23,834 nt of DNA, from the NCBI GenBank assembly GCA_002394125.1, contig DGSY01000175.1:1-23834 (forward strand). Reading direction: 5' to 3'. Positions 12,130-19,879 of this stretch are shown piece by piece. This stretch comes from Ruminococcus sp. UBA4350 (GTDB taxonomy: Bacteria; Bacillota; Clostridia; Oscillospirales; Ruminococcaceae). The translations under genes and the position numbers were made by a program. How positions within the stretch are numbered: the stretch's first letter is position 1; every line of letters begins with the position of its first letter. The notes under the pieces are model-generated. The model had not been told where the DNA came from. It was given only the letters and a program-made list of their open reading frames with translations, and did no database searches.

Positions 12130-12145
12130 TCGGAGGAAAATGTCA

Positions 12146-12502
12146 ATGGATAAGAACTATTTTGCATTCAAGGGCAGCGGAAAGCACGAAACGGCTGTTG
12201 CCGTTCATGTTGCGTCTGCCTTGCAGGAATTCTGCGATCAGGAGCCGGAGTTTGAACAGGCAATCATGCAGTCCGGCAAGACCTTTGCGGACTGTCTCCA
12301 CAGTATCTGCAAGGGCATCGGTCAGTCGATCAGCGATCTGGAGATCTACACCCGCGCAGTCAAGTTTTATTTTCCGGTTGCGGCGGTCAGATTTCACATG
12401 ACGATTGACCTCTGCGGCGATAACGGCGCGGTCGATCCGCAGATCACGCAGCATAAGAGCGAGCCGATGCAGCTCTCGCTTGATTCGCTGCTGGACTTCT
12501 GA
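12146..12502 (+). CDS. PcfK-like protein
   Basis: At 118 aa it begins MDKNYFAFKG. Its core, FEQAIMQSGKTFADCLHSIC followed by SDLEIYTRAVKFYFPVAAVRF, fits the PcfK-like family first named in the pCF10 conjugative plasmid. It is followed directly by a PcfJ-like gene, the usual pairing, which strengthens the call. The start at 12146 is preferred over ATG 12140 because GGAGG ends at 12136, nine bases away. The role in phages is not established. Confidence 0.7.
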   Translation: MDKNYFAFKGSGKHETAVAVHVASALQEFCDQEPEFEQAIMQSGKTFADCLHSICKGIGQSISDLEIYTRAVKFYFPVAAVRFHMTIDLCGDNGAVDPQITQHKSEPMQLSLDSLLDF

Positions 12503-12511
12503 GGTAGCGGC

Positions 12512-14146
12512 ATGAAGAAAACAGAGAAAGCAGCGATGCTGCTGCAATCGTTTCCGGAGATCCCAAAAGCCGATCTGCTTGAATGCCAGCGGCTTGCACC
12601 GCACTTCATGCTGTACCGGAGCGATCTTTCATCCGCACGGTGCGGAGCCTGCGGCAAGACGCTCACCGATTACGACTATGACGATTTCCTGTTCGTCCTC
12701 GAACACAAGAAGGATATTGTCTGTCCGGAATGCGGGCGCAAGGTGACGGCTGTCTGCGACAAGTACCGTTACAGCGTCGAGGTCGAGCGGTATGCACAGA
12801 ATTTCGTGATCTTTCAAGCCGGTGATAACGGCACCTGCTATGCGCATTGCGTGCGGATTCAGGTGAATCTTCACAAGGAACTCGGAGAACCGGCACAGGA
12901 GGTCGCACGGTACGAGGAAACACAGCGCTATGCGTTTGCAGACGGTCAATGCTACCGGTTCGGGCGCGACCGCGTCAATCAGCTCATTCCGATCTATCCG
13001 GGCTCCGATTCATTCTATGCGCGGACAGGGCTTTCAGAATGGAAGTACCGCACGCGGATGACCGAGCCGACATGGGATCAGCCGGGCATGGGATATTTTC
13101 AGGACAAGACCTACACGATTCTCGATGATGCGGAACCGCTCAAAGGCACCTGCCTGCAATATGCGGAGATCGACAAGCTCGATCAGATCCCGATGTTCGA
13201 GTATATCAAATTCTACATGAAGCATCCGAATATCGAGTACATCATCAAGCTCGGCTATACGGATATGGTGCGGCACTGGTTCGCAGGGTATTGCGCAGGC
13301 GTTCCGGGCTGGATTGACTGGAAGCAGAACGATGTCCGCCGGATGCTCGGCATGGACAGCTACGAGCTGCGGGAGACCAAAGCGCGTGAGATCACGCCGG
13401 AGGACTGGCACATGATCCGGGAGAATATGCCCGGCTTCACCGTCAACGAGTGCCTGAAATATGCGCATCTGATCCGGAGCTGCTGGGGCACGCTCGAAGG
13501 CTGCGCCGGAAAAAGCACTGAGGACAAGCGGCGCGTCCTGAAATATCTGCACAGGCAGAATCGCGGCACACACCGGCAAATGTACCTGAGCGACTATTCC
13601 GACTATCTCCGGGAGTGCAGAGAGCTGCACTATGACCTGAATGATCCGGTGATCCGGTTCCCGCGTGATCTGGCGGCGGCGCATGAGCGGACTGCCGAAG
13701 CGCTGCGGGCAATTCAGGCGGAGCGGGCAGCGATAGCCGAGTCAAAGCGCCTGAAACAGCGTCTGCGCGATGCAAAAAAACTCGATAAAGAACTGCGGAA
13801 GCTGAAACAGCTCCGCGACCGGCTCTGCTTCCGGTATGAGGATCTGCTGATTCGTGCGCCGAAATCTGCTGTGGAAATCGTGCAGGAGGGCGCGGCGCTT
13901 CACCATTGCGTCGGCGGATACGCGGAGCGTCACGCCAAAGGTGCGCTGCATATCATGTTCATCCGGACAGCAGACAAGCCGGATGTGCCGTATTACACAA
14001 TGGAGATCAGCACGGAGGGGAAGATCGTGCAGGTGCGCGGTCTCAGAAACTGCAATCCGACCGCAGCAGTCAAGGCGCTGATTGCGGCATATACCGAATA
14101 CCTTGCCGGAATCTTCGGCAAACAGAAAGTGAGGAAAACAGCATGA
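12512..14146 (+). CDS. PcfJ-like protein with zinc ribbon
   Basis: A 544-aa protein. A zinc ribbon near the N-terminus (Cys44-x2-Cys47 and Cys71-x2-Cys74, in RCGACGK and CPECGRK) is followed by a long helical region with Arg/Lys-rich coils (about 390-450). The C-terminal PcfJ domain (about 453-535) has the conserved ALHHCVGGYAERHAKG, IMFIRT and RGLRNCNP. It pairs with the PcfK-like gene upstream and overlaps the next gene by ATGA. The family is widespread in Firmicute phages and conjugative elements near replication genes, and its activity is unproven. Confidence 0.85.
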   Translation: MKKTEKAAMLLQSFPEIPKADLLECQRLAPHFMLYRSDLSSARCGACGKTLTDYDYDDFLFVLEHKKDIVCPECGRKVTAVCDKYRYSVEVERYAQNFVIFQAGDNGTCYAHCVRIQVNLHKELGEPAQEVARYEETQRYAFADGQCYRFGRDRVNQLIPIYPGSDSFYARTGLSEWKYRTRMTEPTWDQPGMGYFQDKTYTILDDAEPLKGTCLQYAEIDKLDQIPMFEYIKFYMKHPNIEYIIKLGYTDMVRHWFAGYCAGVPGWIDWKQNDVRRMLGMDSYELRETKAREITPEDWHMIRENMPGFTVNECLKYAHLIRSCWGTLEGCAGKSTEDKRRVLKYLHRQNRGTHRQMYLSDYSDYLRECRELHYDLNDPVIRFPRDLAAAHERTAEALRAIQAERAAIAESKRLKQRLRDAKKLDKELRKLKQLRDRLCFRYEDLLIRAPKSAVEIVQEGAALHHCVGGYAERHAKGALHIMFIRTADKPDVPYYTMEISTEGKIVQVRGLRNCNPTAAVKALIAAYTEYLAGIFGKQKVRKTA

Positions 14147-15096
14147 GCGAGGAAATCATGACAAACGAACGGTATGCGGAAGCATACCGCCTGAACGCAC
14201 AAATCTGCACGAGCATTCAGGCTGTTCAGCAGAGTGCATATGAGATGTTCCGTGCATTGAAGCAGATGCGGGACGGCAAGCTCTATAAGGAGCTTGGCTA
14301 TCAGAATTTCGAGGAGTATTGCGAAAATGAAGCCGGTATTTCTCGGCGGCACGCATATCGCTATATCTCCATTTATGAAAATCTGCCGGAAGATTTTGTG
14401 ACATCGTGTCACAAAATTGGTGTCCAGAAACTCTGCCTGCTCACCGCCCTGACCGATGACCAGCGCGAGGAGATCACCCAGACCGTTGACCTCGAAAGCA
14501 CAACTGTGAGGGAATTGAAGGAGCAGATCGCGGCACTGAAAGAAGAATCCGAGCTTGACCGCAAGGAACGCGACAATGCAAATGAAGCAGCACAGCGGTG
14601 GAAGAACACCGCACAGAGCGCCCAGGCCGATAATCAGCGTCTTGAGGATCAGGTGCAGTCTTTGACGGATCAGGTGAAGGAAGCCGAAGAAGCCAAGGAG
14701 CGCAACCGTCTGACGCTGCGGGGCATCATCGACAAAAAGGTCGAGCTGGTGCATCAGCTTGAAGCGAAGGTCAAAGAACTGGAATCGCGCCCGATCGAGA
14801 CCGCCGTTGTCGATCACACCGAGGAGATTGACACACTGAAAACGGAAATCGAACAACTCCGCGCACAGCTTGCCGAAAAGCCGGATACGCAGCTTTCGCT
14901 CGGCGTTGAACCGATCTATCAGACCGACAGCAAGGCGCTGTTCAAGCCGTATCTCACCGCTGCGGCCGATGCCGTCAACCGGCTTGCGGAATTCATTGCG
15001 CAGCATCAGAACGATGCCAATTACGATTTCTTCATGGAAAAGATGCACGCGGCATTCGCGTTCGCAGACCAGAAAATTCAGGCGATGAAAGGATGA
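14143..15096 (+). CDS. DUF3102-like DNA-binding coiled-coil protein
   Basis: At 317 aa it starts at ATG 14143, overlapping the pcfJ stop. The N-terminal region (about 20-100) resembles DUF3102/ParB-like phage proteins: MFRALKQMRDGKLYKELGYQ, then EYCENEAGISRRHAYRYISI, a helix-turn-helix-like stretch. Residues about 135-250 are a long charged coiled coil (QRLEDQVQSLTDQVKEAEEA). The C-terminal part is helical. It probably binds DNA and oligomerises in the early replication module. Confidence 0.65.
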   Translation: MSEEIMTNERYAEAYRLNAQICTSIQAVQQSAYEMFRALKQMRDGKLYKELGYQNFEEYCENEAGISRRHAYRYISIYENLPEDFVTSCHKIGVQKLCLLTALTDDQREEITQTVDLESTTVRELKEQIAALKEESELDRKERDNANEAAQRWKNTAQSAQADNQRLEDQVQSLTDQVKEAEEAKERNRLTLRGIIDKKVELVHQLEAKVKELESRPIETAVVDHTEEIDTLKTEIEQLRAQLAEKPDTQLSLGVEPIYQTDSKALFKPYLTAAADAVNRLAEFIAQHQNDANYDFFMEKMHAAFAFADQKIQAMKG

Positions 15097-15101
15097 TGAA
15101 A

Positions 15102-16424
15102 ATGCCTGTCAAGATCAACACACTCGAACTGGAAAATGTCAAGCGCATCCGTGCGGTGCAGCTGACACCCGCCGCAAACGGTCTGACGATCATCGGCGGC
15201 AACAACAATCAGGGCAAGACCTCGGTGATCGACGCGATCTGCTGGCTGCTCGGCGGCAACAAATATCAGCCGAGCAATGCGCAGCGTGACGGTGCGCTCA
15301 CGGAACCGATGCTCCGCTGCACGCTCTCAAACGGTCTGGTCGTTGAGCGCAAGGGCAAGAATGCCTCGCTCAAAGTCATTGATCCGCAGGGCAACCGCGC
15401 CGGTCAGAAGCTGCTCGACAGCTTTCTCTCGGAGCTTGCGCTTGATCTGCCGAAATTCATGCAGGCATCCGACCGCGAAAAGGCAGATACGCTCCTGCGC
15501 ATCATCGGTGTCGGAGAACAGCTCACGCAAATGGAAGCGGAGGAAAAGCGGCTGTACGATCAGCGCACAGCGATCGGGCAGATTCAGCAGCAGAAAGCGA
15601 AATTTGCTGCCGAGCTGCCGAACTGGGAGAATCTGCCGGACGAGCCTGTTTCAGCTGCTGACCTGATTACACAGCAGCAGGCGATTCTGGCACGGAACGG
15701 TCAGCGGCAGCAGTGGCAGCATGAGATGCAGAGCATTGACATTGCAATTCAGAATGTGACAGCGGAGATCCAGCGCACCGAGCGTCACCTTGCGGACCTT
15801 CGCGCACAGCTTGACGAATTTCAGGAAAAGGCTGCATCCGCGCACAAATCGCCGCAGGAGCTCATGCTCGAATCGACAGCAGAACTGGAAGCGAATATTG
15901 CAGATATCGACCGCCTGAATGCGAAGATCCGTGACAATCAGCGCAAGGCTGCCGCAGAGCAGGAAGCCGCCGATTACAAGGATCAGTATGACGGCCTGAC
16001 CGATCAGATCGAGAAGATCAGACAAGATCGCCGTGCGCTGCTGAACGGTGCGAATCTCCCGCTGCCGGGGCTTTCGGTCGAGGGCGGAAAGCTGCTCTAT
16101 CAGGGCAAGGCGTGGGACTGCATGAGCGGCTCAGAACAGCTCCGCGTCGCGGCTGCGATCGTGCGCTGCCTGAATCCGGAATGCGGCTTTGTGCTGCTGG
16201 ATAAGCTCGAACAGATGGATTTGCAGACGCTTGCAGACTTTGGGAAATGGCTCGAAGCAGAGGGCTTGCAGGCAATCGCGACCAGAGTCAGCACCGGCGA
16301 CGAATGCAGCATCATCATCGAAGACGGTTGGGCGCAGAATGCGTCCGCATTCAATCAGACACCGCCGCCTGCACCGTATCAGCCGGCGGCAGGGTTCAAA
16401 CCGTATCAGCCGAAAGGAGTGTAA
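15102..16424 (+). CDS. SbcC/RecF-like SMC-type ATPase
   Basis: About 440 aa, starting at ATG 15102 (AAAGG nine bases upstream); ATG 15093 overlapping the previous stop is the alternative. A Walker A motif (GGNNNQGKTS, residues 32-41) leads to ABC-type half-domains separated by a short coiled coil (about 140-290). The signature is MSGSEQLRVAAAIV, and Walker B is CGFVLLDKLEQMD, with Lys368 where catalytic Glu is usual. The tail is Pro/Tyr-rich (TPPPAPYQPAAGFKPYQPKG). Such small phage SMC-like ATPases accompany annealing or nuclease proteins in recombination. Neighbours are a Sak4-like ATPase and a DUF669 protein. Confidence 0.8.
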   Translation: MPVKINTLELENVKRIRAVQLTPAANGLTIIGGNNNQGKTSVIDAICWLLGGNKYQPSNAQRDGALTEPMLRCTLSNGLVVERKGKNASLKVIDPQGNRAGQKLLDSFLSELALDLPKFMQASDREKADTLLRIIGVGEQLTQMEAEEKRLYDQRTAIGQIQQQKAKFAAELPNWENLPDEPVSAADLITQQQAILARNGQRQQWQHEMQSIDIAIQNVTAEIQRTERHLADLRAQLDEFQEKAASAHKSPQELMLESTAELEANIADIDRLNAKIRDNQRKAAAEQEAADYKDQYDGLTDQIEKIRQDRRALLNGANLPLPGLSVEGGKLLYQGKAWDCMSGSEQLRVAAAIVRCLNPECGFVLLDKLEQMDLQTLADFGKWLEAEGLQAIATRVSTGDECSIIIEDGWAQNASAFNQTPPPAPYQPAAGFKPYQPKGV

Positions 16425-16427
16425 ATC

Positions 16428-17567
16428 ATGCCTGTTTTTGAAGAAGTGAACGGCATCCAGTACGGCAGCGGCATCAAAGCTGTGCTGTACGGTCAGGAAG
16501 GTGTCGGCAAGTCCTCGCTTGCCGCGAACATCCCCGGCATCGTGTTCATCGACTGCGAGGGCAGCACCACAAAAATGAATGTCCGCAGACTGCCCGCCCC
16601 GACATCGTGGGCAATGCTCTGTGATGAAATGGACTACATCTGTGAGAATGCCGCCGCAAAGGGCTACCGCGCTGTTGCGATCGACACCTTTGACTGGGCG
16701 GAGCGCCTTGCGATTCAGGCGATTTGCCAAGAGCACAATGTCAAAGGGATCGAGGGCTTTGGCTACGGCGCAGGCTGGCAGTATGAAGCGGAGATGATCG
16801 GACGGTTTCTGGAGCATACAGACAGGCTCATCAAGGCGGGCATTCATGTTATTCTGATCTGCCATGCTGTGACTCGTCAGGCGACCTTGCCGGAGGAGCT
16901 TGACAAGTACGATCACTGGGAGCTGAAGCTCGGCAACAAGACTACGAACAAGATCGCGCCGCTGCTCAAAGAGTGGTCGGATATGACGCTGTTTCTCGCA
17001 TTCAAGACGCAGGTCATGGCTGCGGATGACAAGGGCAAGGTTCACAAGGCGACATCGGTGCAGCGCGTGATGTATGCGACAAAATCCGCGTGGTGGGATG
17101 CCAAAAACCGTTTCGGACTGCCGGACAGTATGCCGCTGGATTACGGTGCGGTTGCGCATCTGTTTGCTCCGCCTGCCGATCAGATCATGCAGCGGGCGCA
17201 GGATGCCGGCATCCCGACCGAGACGATCAATGTACCCGCTCCGCCGCCGCAGCCTGTACTGCAAAAGCCTGCTGCCGCTGAGCCGGCACAGCAGACGCTC
17301 CCTGCCGAAGCATTGCAGGGCGCTGAATCCATCGAATCTATCACGGCAGATTGGACAGGTATCCCGGATGCGCTTGCGAATCTCATGAAAGCAAACAATG
17401 TTCTGCCCGCGCATATCGAGAAAATCAGCAGCGAAGTATTCCGGTACTTCCCTGCCGGAATGCCGCTCAGAGCGTATCCGCAGGATTATCACGAATGGCT
17501 CTGCGCAAGCTGGCCGCAGGTCATGGATGCAGTTCGGGCAAACTGCCCGGATTATGTACCGTTTTAA
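16428..17567 (+). CDS. Sak4-like RecA-fold phage recombinase ATPase
   Basis: A 379-aa protein. Its RecA-type core (about 10-245) has Walker A GQEGVGKSS (22-30), Walker B RAVAIDTFDW (Asp86), and a ILICHAVTRQ segment typical of the AAA_24/Sak4 group that promotes single-strand annealing or exchange in phages. The C-terminal extension begins with a Pro/Ala/Gln linker (about 255-300), ends in a small helical domain and finishes CPDYVPF. GAAAGGAG precedes ATG 16428. Its place between an SMC-like ATPase and a DUF669 protein matches known phage recombination cassettes. Confidence 0.8.
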   Translation: MPVFEEVNGIQYGSGIKAVLYGQEGVGKSSLAANIPGIVFIDCEGSTTKMNVRRLPAPTSWAMLCDEMDYICENAAAKGYRAVAIDTFDWAERLAIQAICQEHNVKGIEGFGYGAGWQYEAEMIGRFLEHTDRLIKAGIHVILICHAVTRQATLPEELDKYDHWELKLGNKTTNKIAPLLKEWSDMTLFLAFKTQVMAADDKGKVHKATSVQRVMYATKSAWWDAKNRFGLPDSMPLDYGAVAHLFAPPADQIMQRAQDAGIPTETINVPAPPPQPVLQKPAAAEPAQQTLPAEALQGAESIESITADWTGIPDALANLMKANNVLPAHIEKISSEVFRYFPAGMPLRAYPQDYHEWLCASWPQVMDAVRANCPDYVPF

Positions 17568-17585
17568 GCGAAAGGAGATCAGACT

Positions 17586-18278
17586 ATGGATTATCAGAAT
17601 GGCGGTTATCAGAACGGCTATGCGCAGGGCAGCGGACAGGCAATGGACTGGGATGCAGATTTTGCAGCGCAGGAAAGTGACCGCAATCCGGTTCTGCCGG
17701 AGGGCGATTACCGCTTTGAGATTGCAAAGGTCGAGCGCGGACGGCACAACGGGCAGGGAAAAATCCCTGCCTGCAACAAGGCGACAGTGACCTTCCGCGT
17801 GTTTTCGCCGCAGGGAGATGTGACGATCAAGGAGAATTACTATCTCCTGAACGAGGACTGGCGCATCAGAATGATGACATCCTTTTTTGCAAGCATCGGT
17901 CTTGCAGATAAAGCGACTGTTGAGAGCGGCGGCAGAATCAAGCCGAACTGGTCGAATGAGATCGCAGGGCGGCGCGGTGTGTGCCACATTGCACCGCGCA
18001 CCTACCAGAAGGACGGGCAGGATTATCAGACGAACAATCTGAAATATCTCTATCCGATATGGGATCAGCCGAATGTCGAGCCTGTCCCGCCGCAGCAGCA
18101 GGCCTATCAGCAGCCCGCGTATCAGGCACCGGCAGCACCGCAGCAGTACCAGCAGCCTGCTCCGCAGGGTTATCAGCAGCCTGCACAGGGCTATGCTCCG
18201 CAGCAGCCTGCGCAGGGCTGGCAGCCGCAGGGCGGTTATCAGCCGAATAGCGGAGGATACGGAGGAGGCATTTACTGA
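17586..18278 (+). CDS. DUF669 phage protein, candidate ssDNA-binding, with prion-like tail
   Basis: At 230 aa it follows AAAGGAG. A short Tyr/Gly/Gln-rich start leads to the DUF669 core (about 20-155: LPEGDYRFEIAKVERG, VTFRVFSPQGDVTIKENYYL). The last 75 residues are almost only Gln, Pro, Tyr, Ala and Gly (QQPAPQGYQQPAQGYAPQQP), ending GGYGGGIY. DUF669 genes usually sit beside Sak-type recombinases and are thought to act like single-strand binding proteins. The tail lacks the acidic tip of bacterial SSB. Its stop overlaps the helicase start (TGATG). Confidence 0.75.
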   Translation: MDYQNGGYQNGYAQGSGQAMDWDADFAAQESDRNPVLPEGDYRFEIAKVERGRHNGQGKIPACNKATVTFRVFSPQGDVTIKENYYLLNEDWRIRMMTSFFASIGLADKATVESGGRIKPNWSNEIAGRRGVCHIAPRTYQKDGQDYQTNNLKYLYPIWDQPNVEPVPPQQQAYQQPAYQAPAAPQQYQQPAPQGYQQPAQGYAPQQPAQGWQPQGGYQPNSGGYGGGIY

Positions 18279-19879
18279 TGAACCTCAGACCGTATCAGCA
18301 GGCAGCAAAGGACGCGATCTTCGCTGAATGGGAGAATGTGCGCAGCACACTGCTTGTCCTGCCGACCGGAACGGGCAAGACCGTCGTATTCGCATCGACA
18401 GCAGAGGACTGCGTCCGCGCTTGCGGGCGCGTCCTCATCCTCGCACACCGCGGCGAGCTGCTCGATCAGGCACAGGATAAGATCGGCAAAGTGACCGGCC
18501 TCGGCTGTGCCGTCGAGAAAGCGGAGCAGACCTGCATCGGCTCATGGTTCCGGATCACGGTCGGCTCGGTACAGTCGATGATGCAGGAAAAGCGGCTTGA
18601 CCGTTTCCCGCCGGATTATTTCACGCATATCATCATTGACGAAGCACATCACGCCGTTTCTGACAGCTATCAGCGCGTGATTCAGCATTTCCCCGATTCG
18701 CATATTCTCGGCGTGACTGCAACGCCTGACCGCGGCGACATGAAAGAGATCGGCAGCGTTTTCGATACACTGGCCTATGAGTACACCCTGCCGCAGGCGA
18801 TCAAAGACGGCTATCTCTGCCCGATCAAGGCGCTGACGATTCCGCTGAAGCTCGATATTTCAAAGGTCGGCGTTTCGGCGGGCGATTTTAAGCCCGGCGA
18901 GATCAGCACGGCGCTCGATCCGTACCTTGAACAGATCGCGCAGGAAATGAAGCGCTATTGCGCAGACCGCAAAACTGTTGTATTCCTGCCGCTGATCGCA
19001 ACCTCACAGAAGTTCTGCGATATTCTCAATGCAAATGGATTTCACGCGGCCGAGGTCAACGGCAATTCCGAAGACCGCGCCGAAGTCCTCAGCGATTTTG
19101 AATCCGGCAAGTACAATGTTCTGTGCAACAGTATGTTATTGACCGAGGGCTGGGATTGCCCGTCTGTTGACTGCGTGATCGTGCTGCGTCCTACAAAGGT
19201 GCGCGCGCTCTACTGTCAGATGGTCGGGCGCGGCACGAGGCTCTCACCGGGCAAGGATCATCTGCTCCTGCTGGACTTCCTCTGGCACTCCGAGCGGCAT
19301 GAGCTTTGCCGTCCGGCGCATCTGATCTGCGACAATGCCGAAACCGCAAAGCAGATGACCGAGAATCTGAATCAGAAAACCGGTCAGGAGGTCGATGTGA
19401 CCGAAGCAGCGCAGACAGCCGAGGAGGAGACCATTGCGAAACGCGAGGAGGCACTGACAAAGCAGTTCGAGAAGTTCAAGACCAGAAAGCGCAATCTTGT
19501 TGACCCGCTGGAATATGCGATTTCCGTGCAGCAGCGTGATCTGCTCAGCTATCAGCCTGCATTCGGCTGGGAGTGTCAGCCGCCTTCACAGGCACAGATG
19601 CAGGCGCTTGAAAACCGCGGCATTGATCCGAACAAGGTGCCGTCTGCCGGACTTGCAGAACAGGTACTCCGGAGCGCAGCGCAGCGGCAGCAGAACGGTC
19701 TTTCGACTGCAAAGCAGATCGCACGGCTTGAACGATACGGCTTCCGGAATGTCGGCGCATGGAGCTTTGAGTCGGCGAATAATATGATCGCACGGATCGC
19801 AGCGCAGGGCTGGAAACGTGTTCCGTCCGGCGTCGATCCGGCGACATACATTCCGAATGAGGTGGTGTATGGAACATAA
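18278..19879 (+). CDS. DEAH-type superfamily 2 DNA helicase
   Basis: A 533-aa helicase with the complete motif set: Q-like RPYQQAA, motif I LPTGTGKT (Lys34), Ia AHRGELLDQ, II DEAH (121-124), III TATPDR (147-152), V TEGWDCPSVDCVIVLRP and VI QMVGRGTRL. It resembles the RecQ/RadD/UvrB-like phage replication helicases found next to DUF669. The C-terminal third carries a charged helical region and a small domain (LENRGIDPNKVP, then AKQIARLERYGFRNV). It overlaps the primase gene by 11 bases. Confidence 0.92.
   Translation: MNLRPYQQAAKDAIFAEWENVRSTLLVLPTGTGKTVVFASTAEDCVRACGRVLILAHRGELLDQAQDKIGKVTGLGCAVEKAEQTCIGSWFRITVGSVQSMMQEKRLDRFPPDYFTHIIIDEAHHAVSDSYQRVIQHFPDSHILGVTATPDRGDMKEIGSVFDTLAYEYTLPQAIKDGYLCPIKALTIPLKLDISKVGVSAGDFKPGEISTALDPYLEQIAQEMKRYCADRKTVVFLPLIATSQKFCDILNANGFHAAEVNGNSEDRAEVLSDFESGKYNVLCNSMLLTEGWDCPSVDCVIVLRPTKVRALYCQMVGRGTRLSPGKDHLLLLDFLWHSERHELCRPAHLICDNAETAKQMTENLNQKTGQEVDVTEAAQTAEEETIAKREEALTKQFEKFKTRKRNLVDPLEYAISVQQRDLLSYQPAFGWECQPPSQAQMQALENRGIDPNKVPSAGLAEQVLRSAAQRQQNGLSTAKQIARLERYGFRNVGAWSFESANNMIARIAAQGWKRVPSGVDPATYIPNEVVYGT

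Noticed and set aside
16131..17987. A 618-codon open frame on the minus strand opposite the Sak4-like and DUF669 genes
   Set aside because: It runs antisense to well-supported genes, has no recognisable domain and has Arg/His/Cys-heavy composition typical of a shadow frame.
18080..18260. A repeat array or CRISPR in the CAGCAGCCTGC-rich stretch
   Set aside because: The periodicity comes from coding Gln-Pro-Tyr repeats in the DUF669 tail. There are no regular spacers, and no CRISPR array was seen anywhere in the window.
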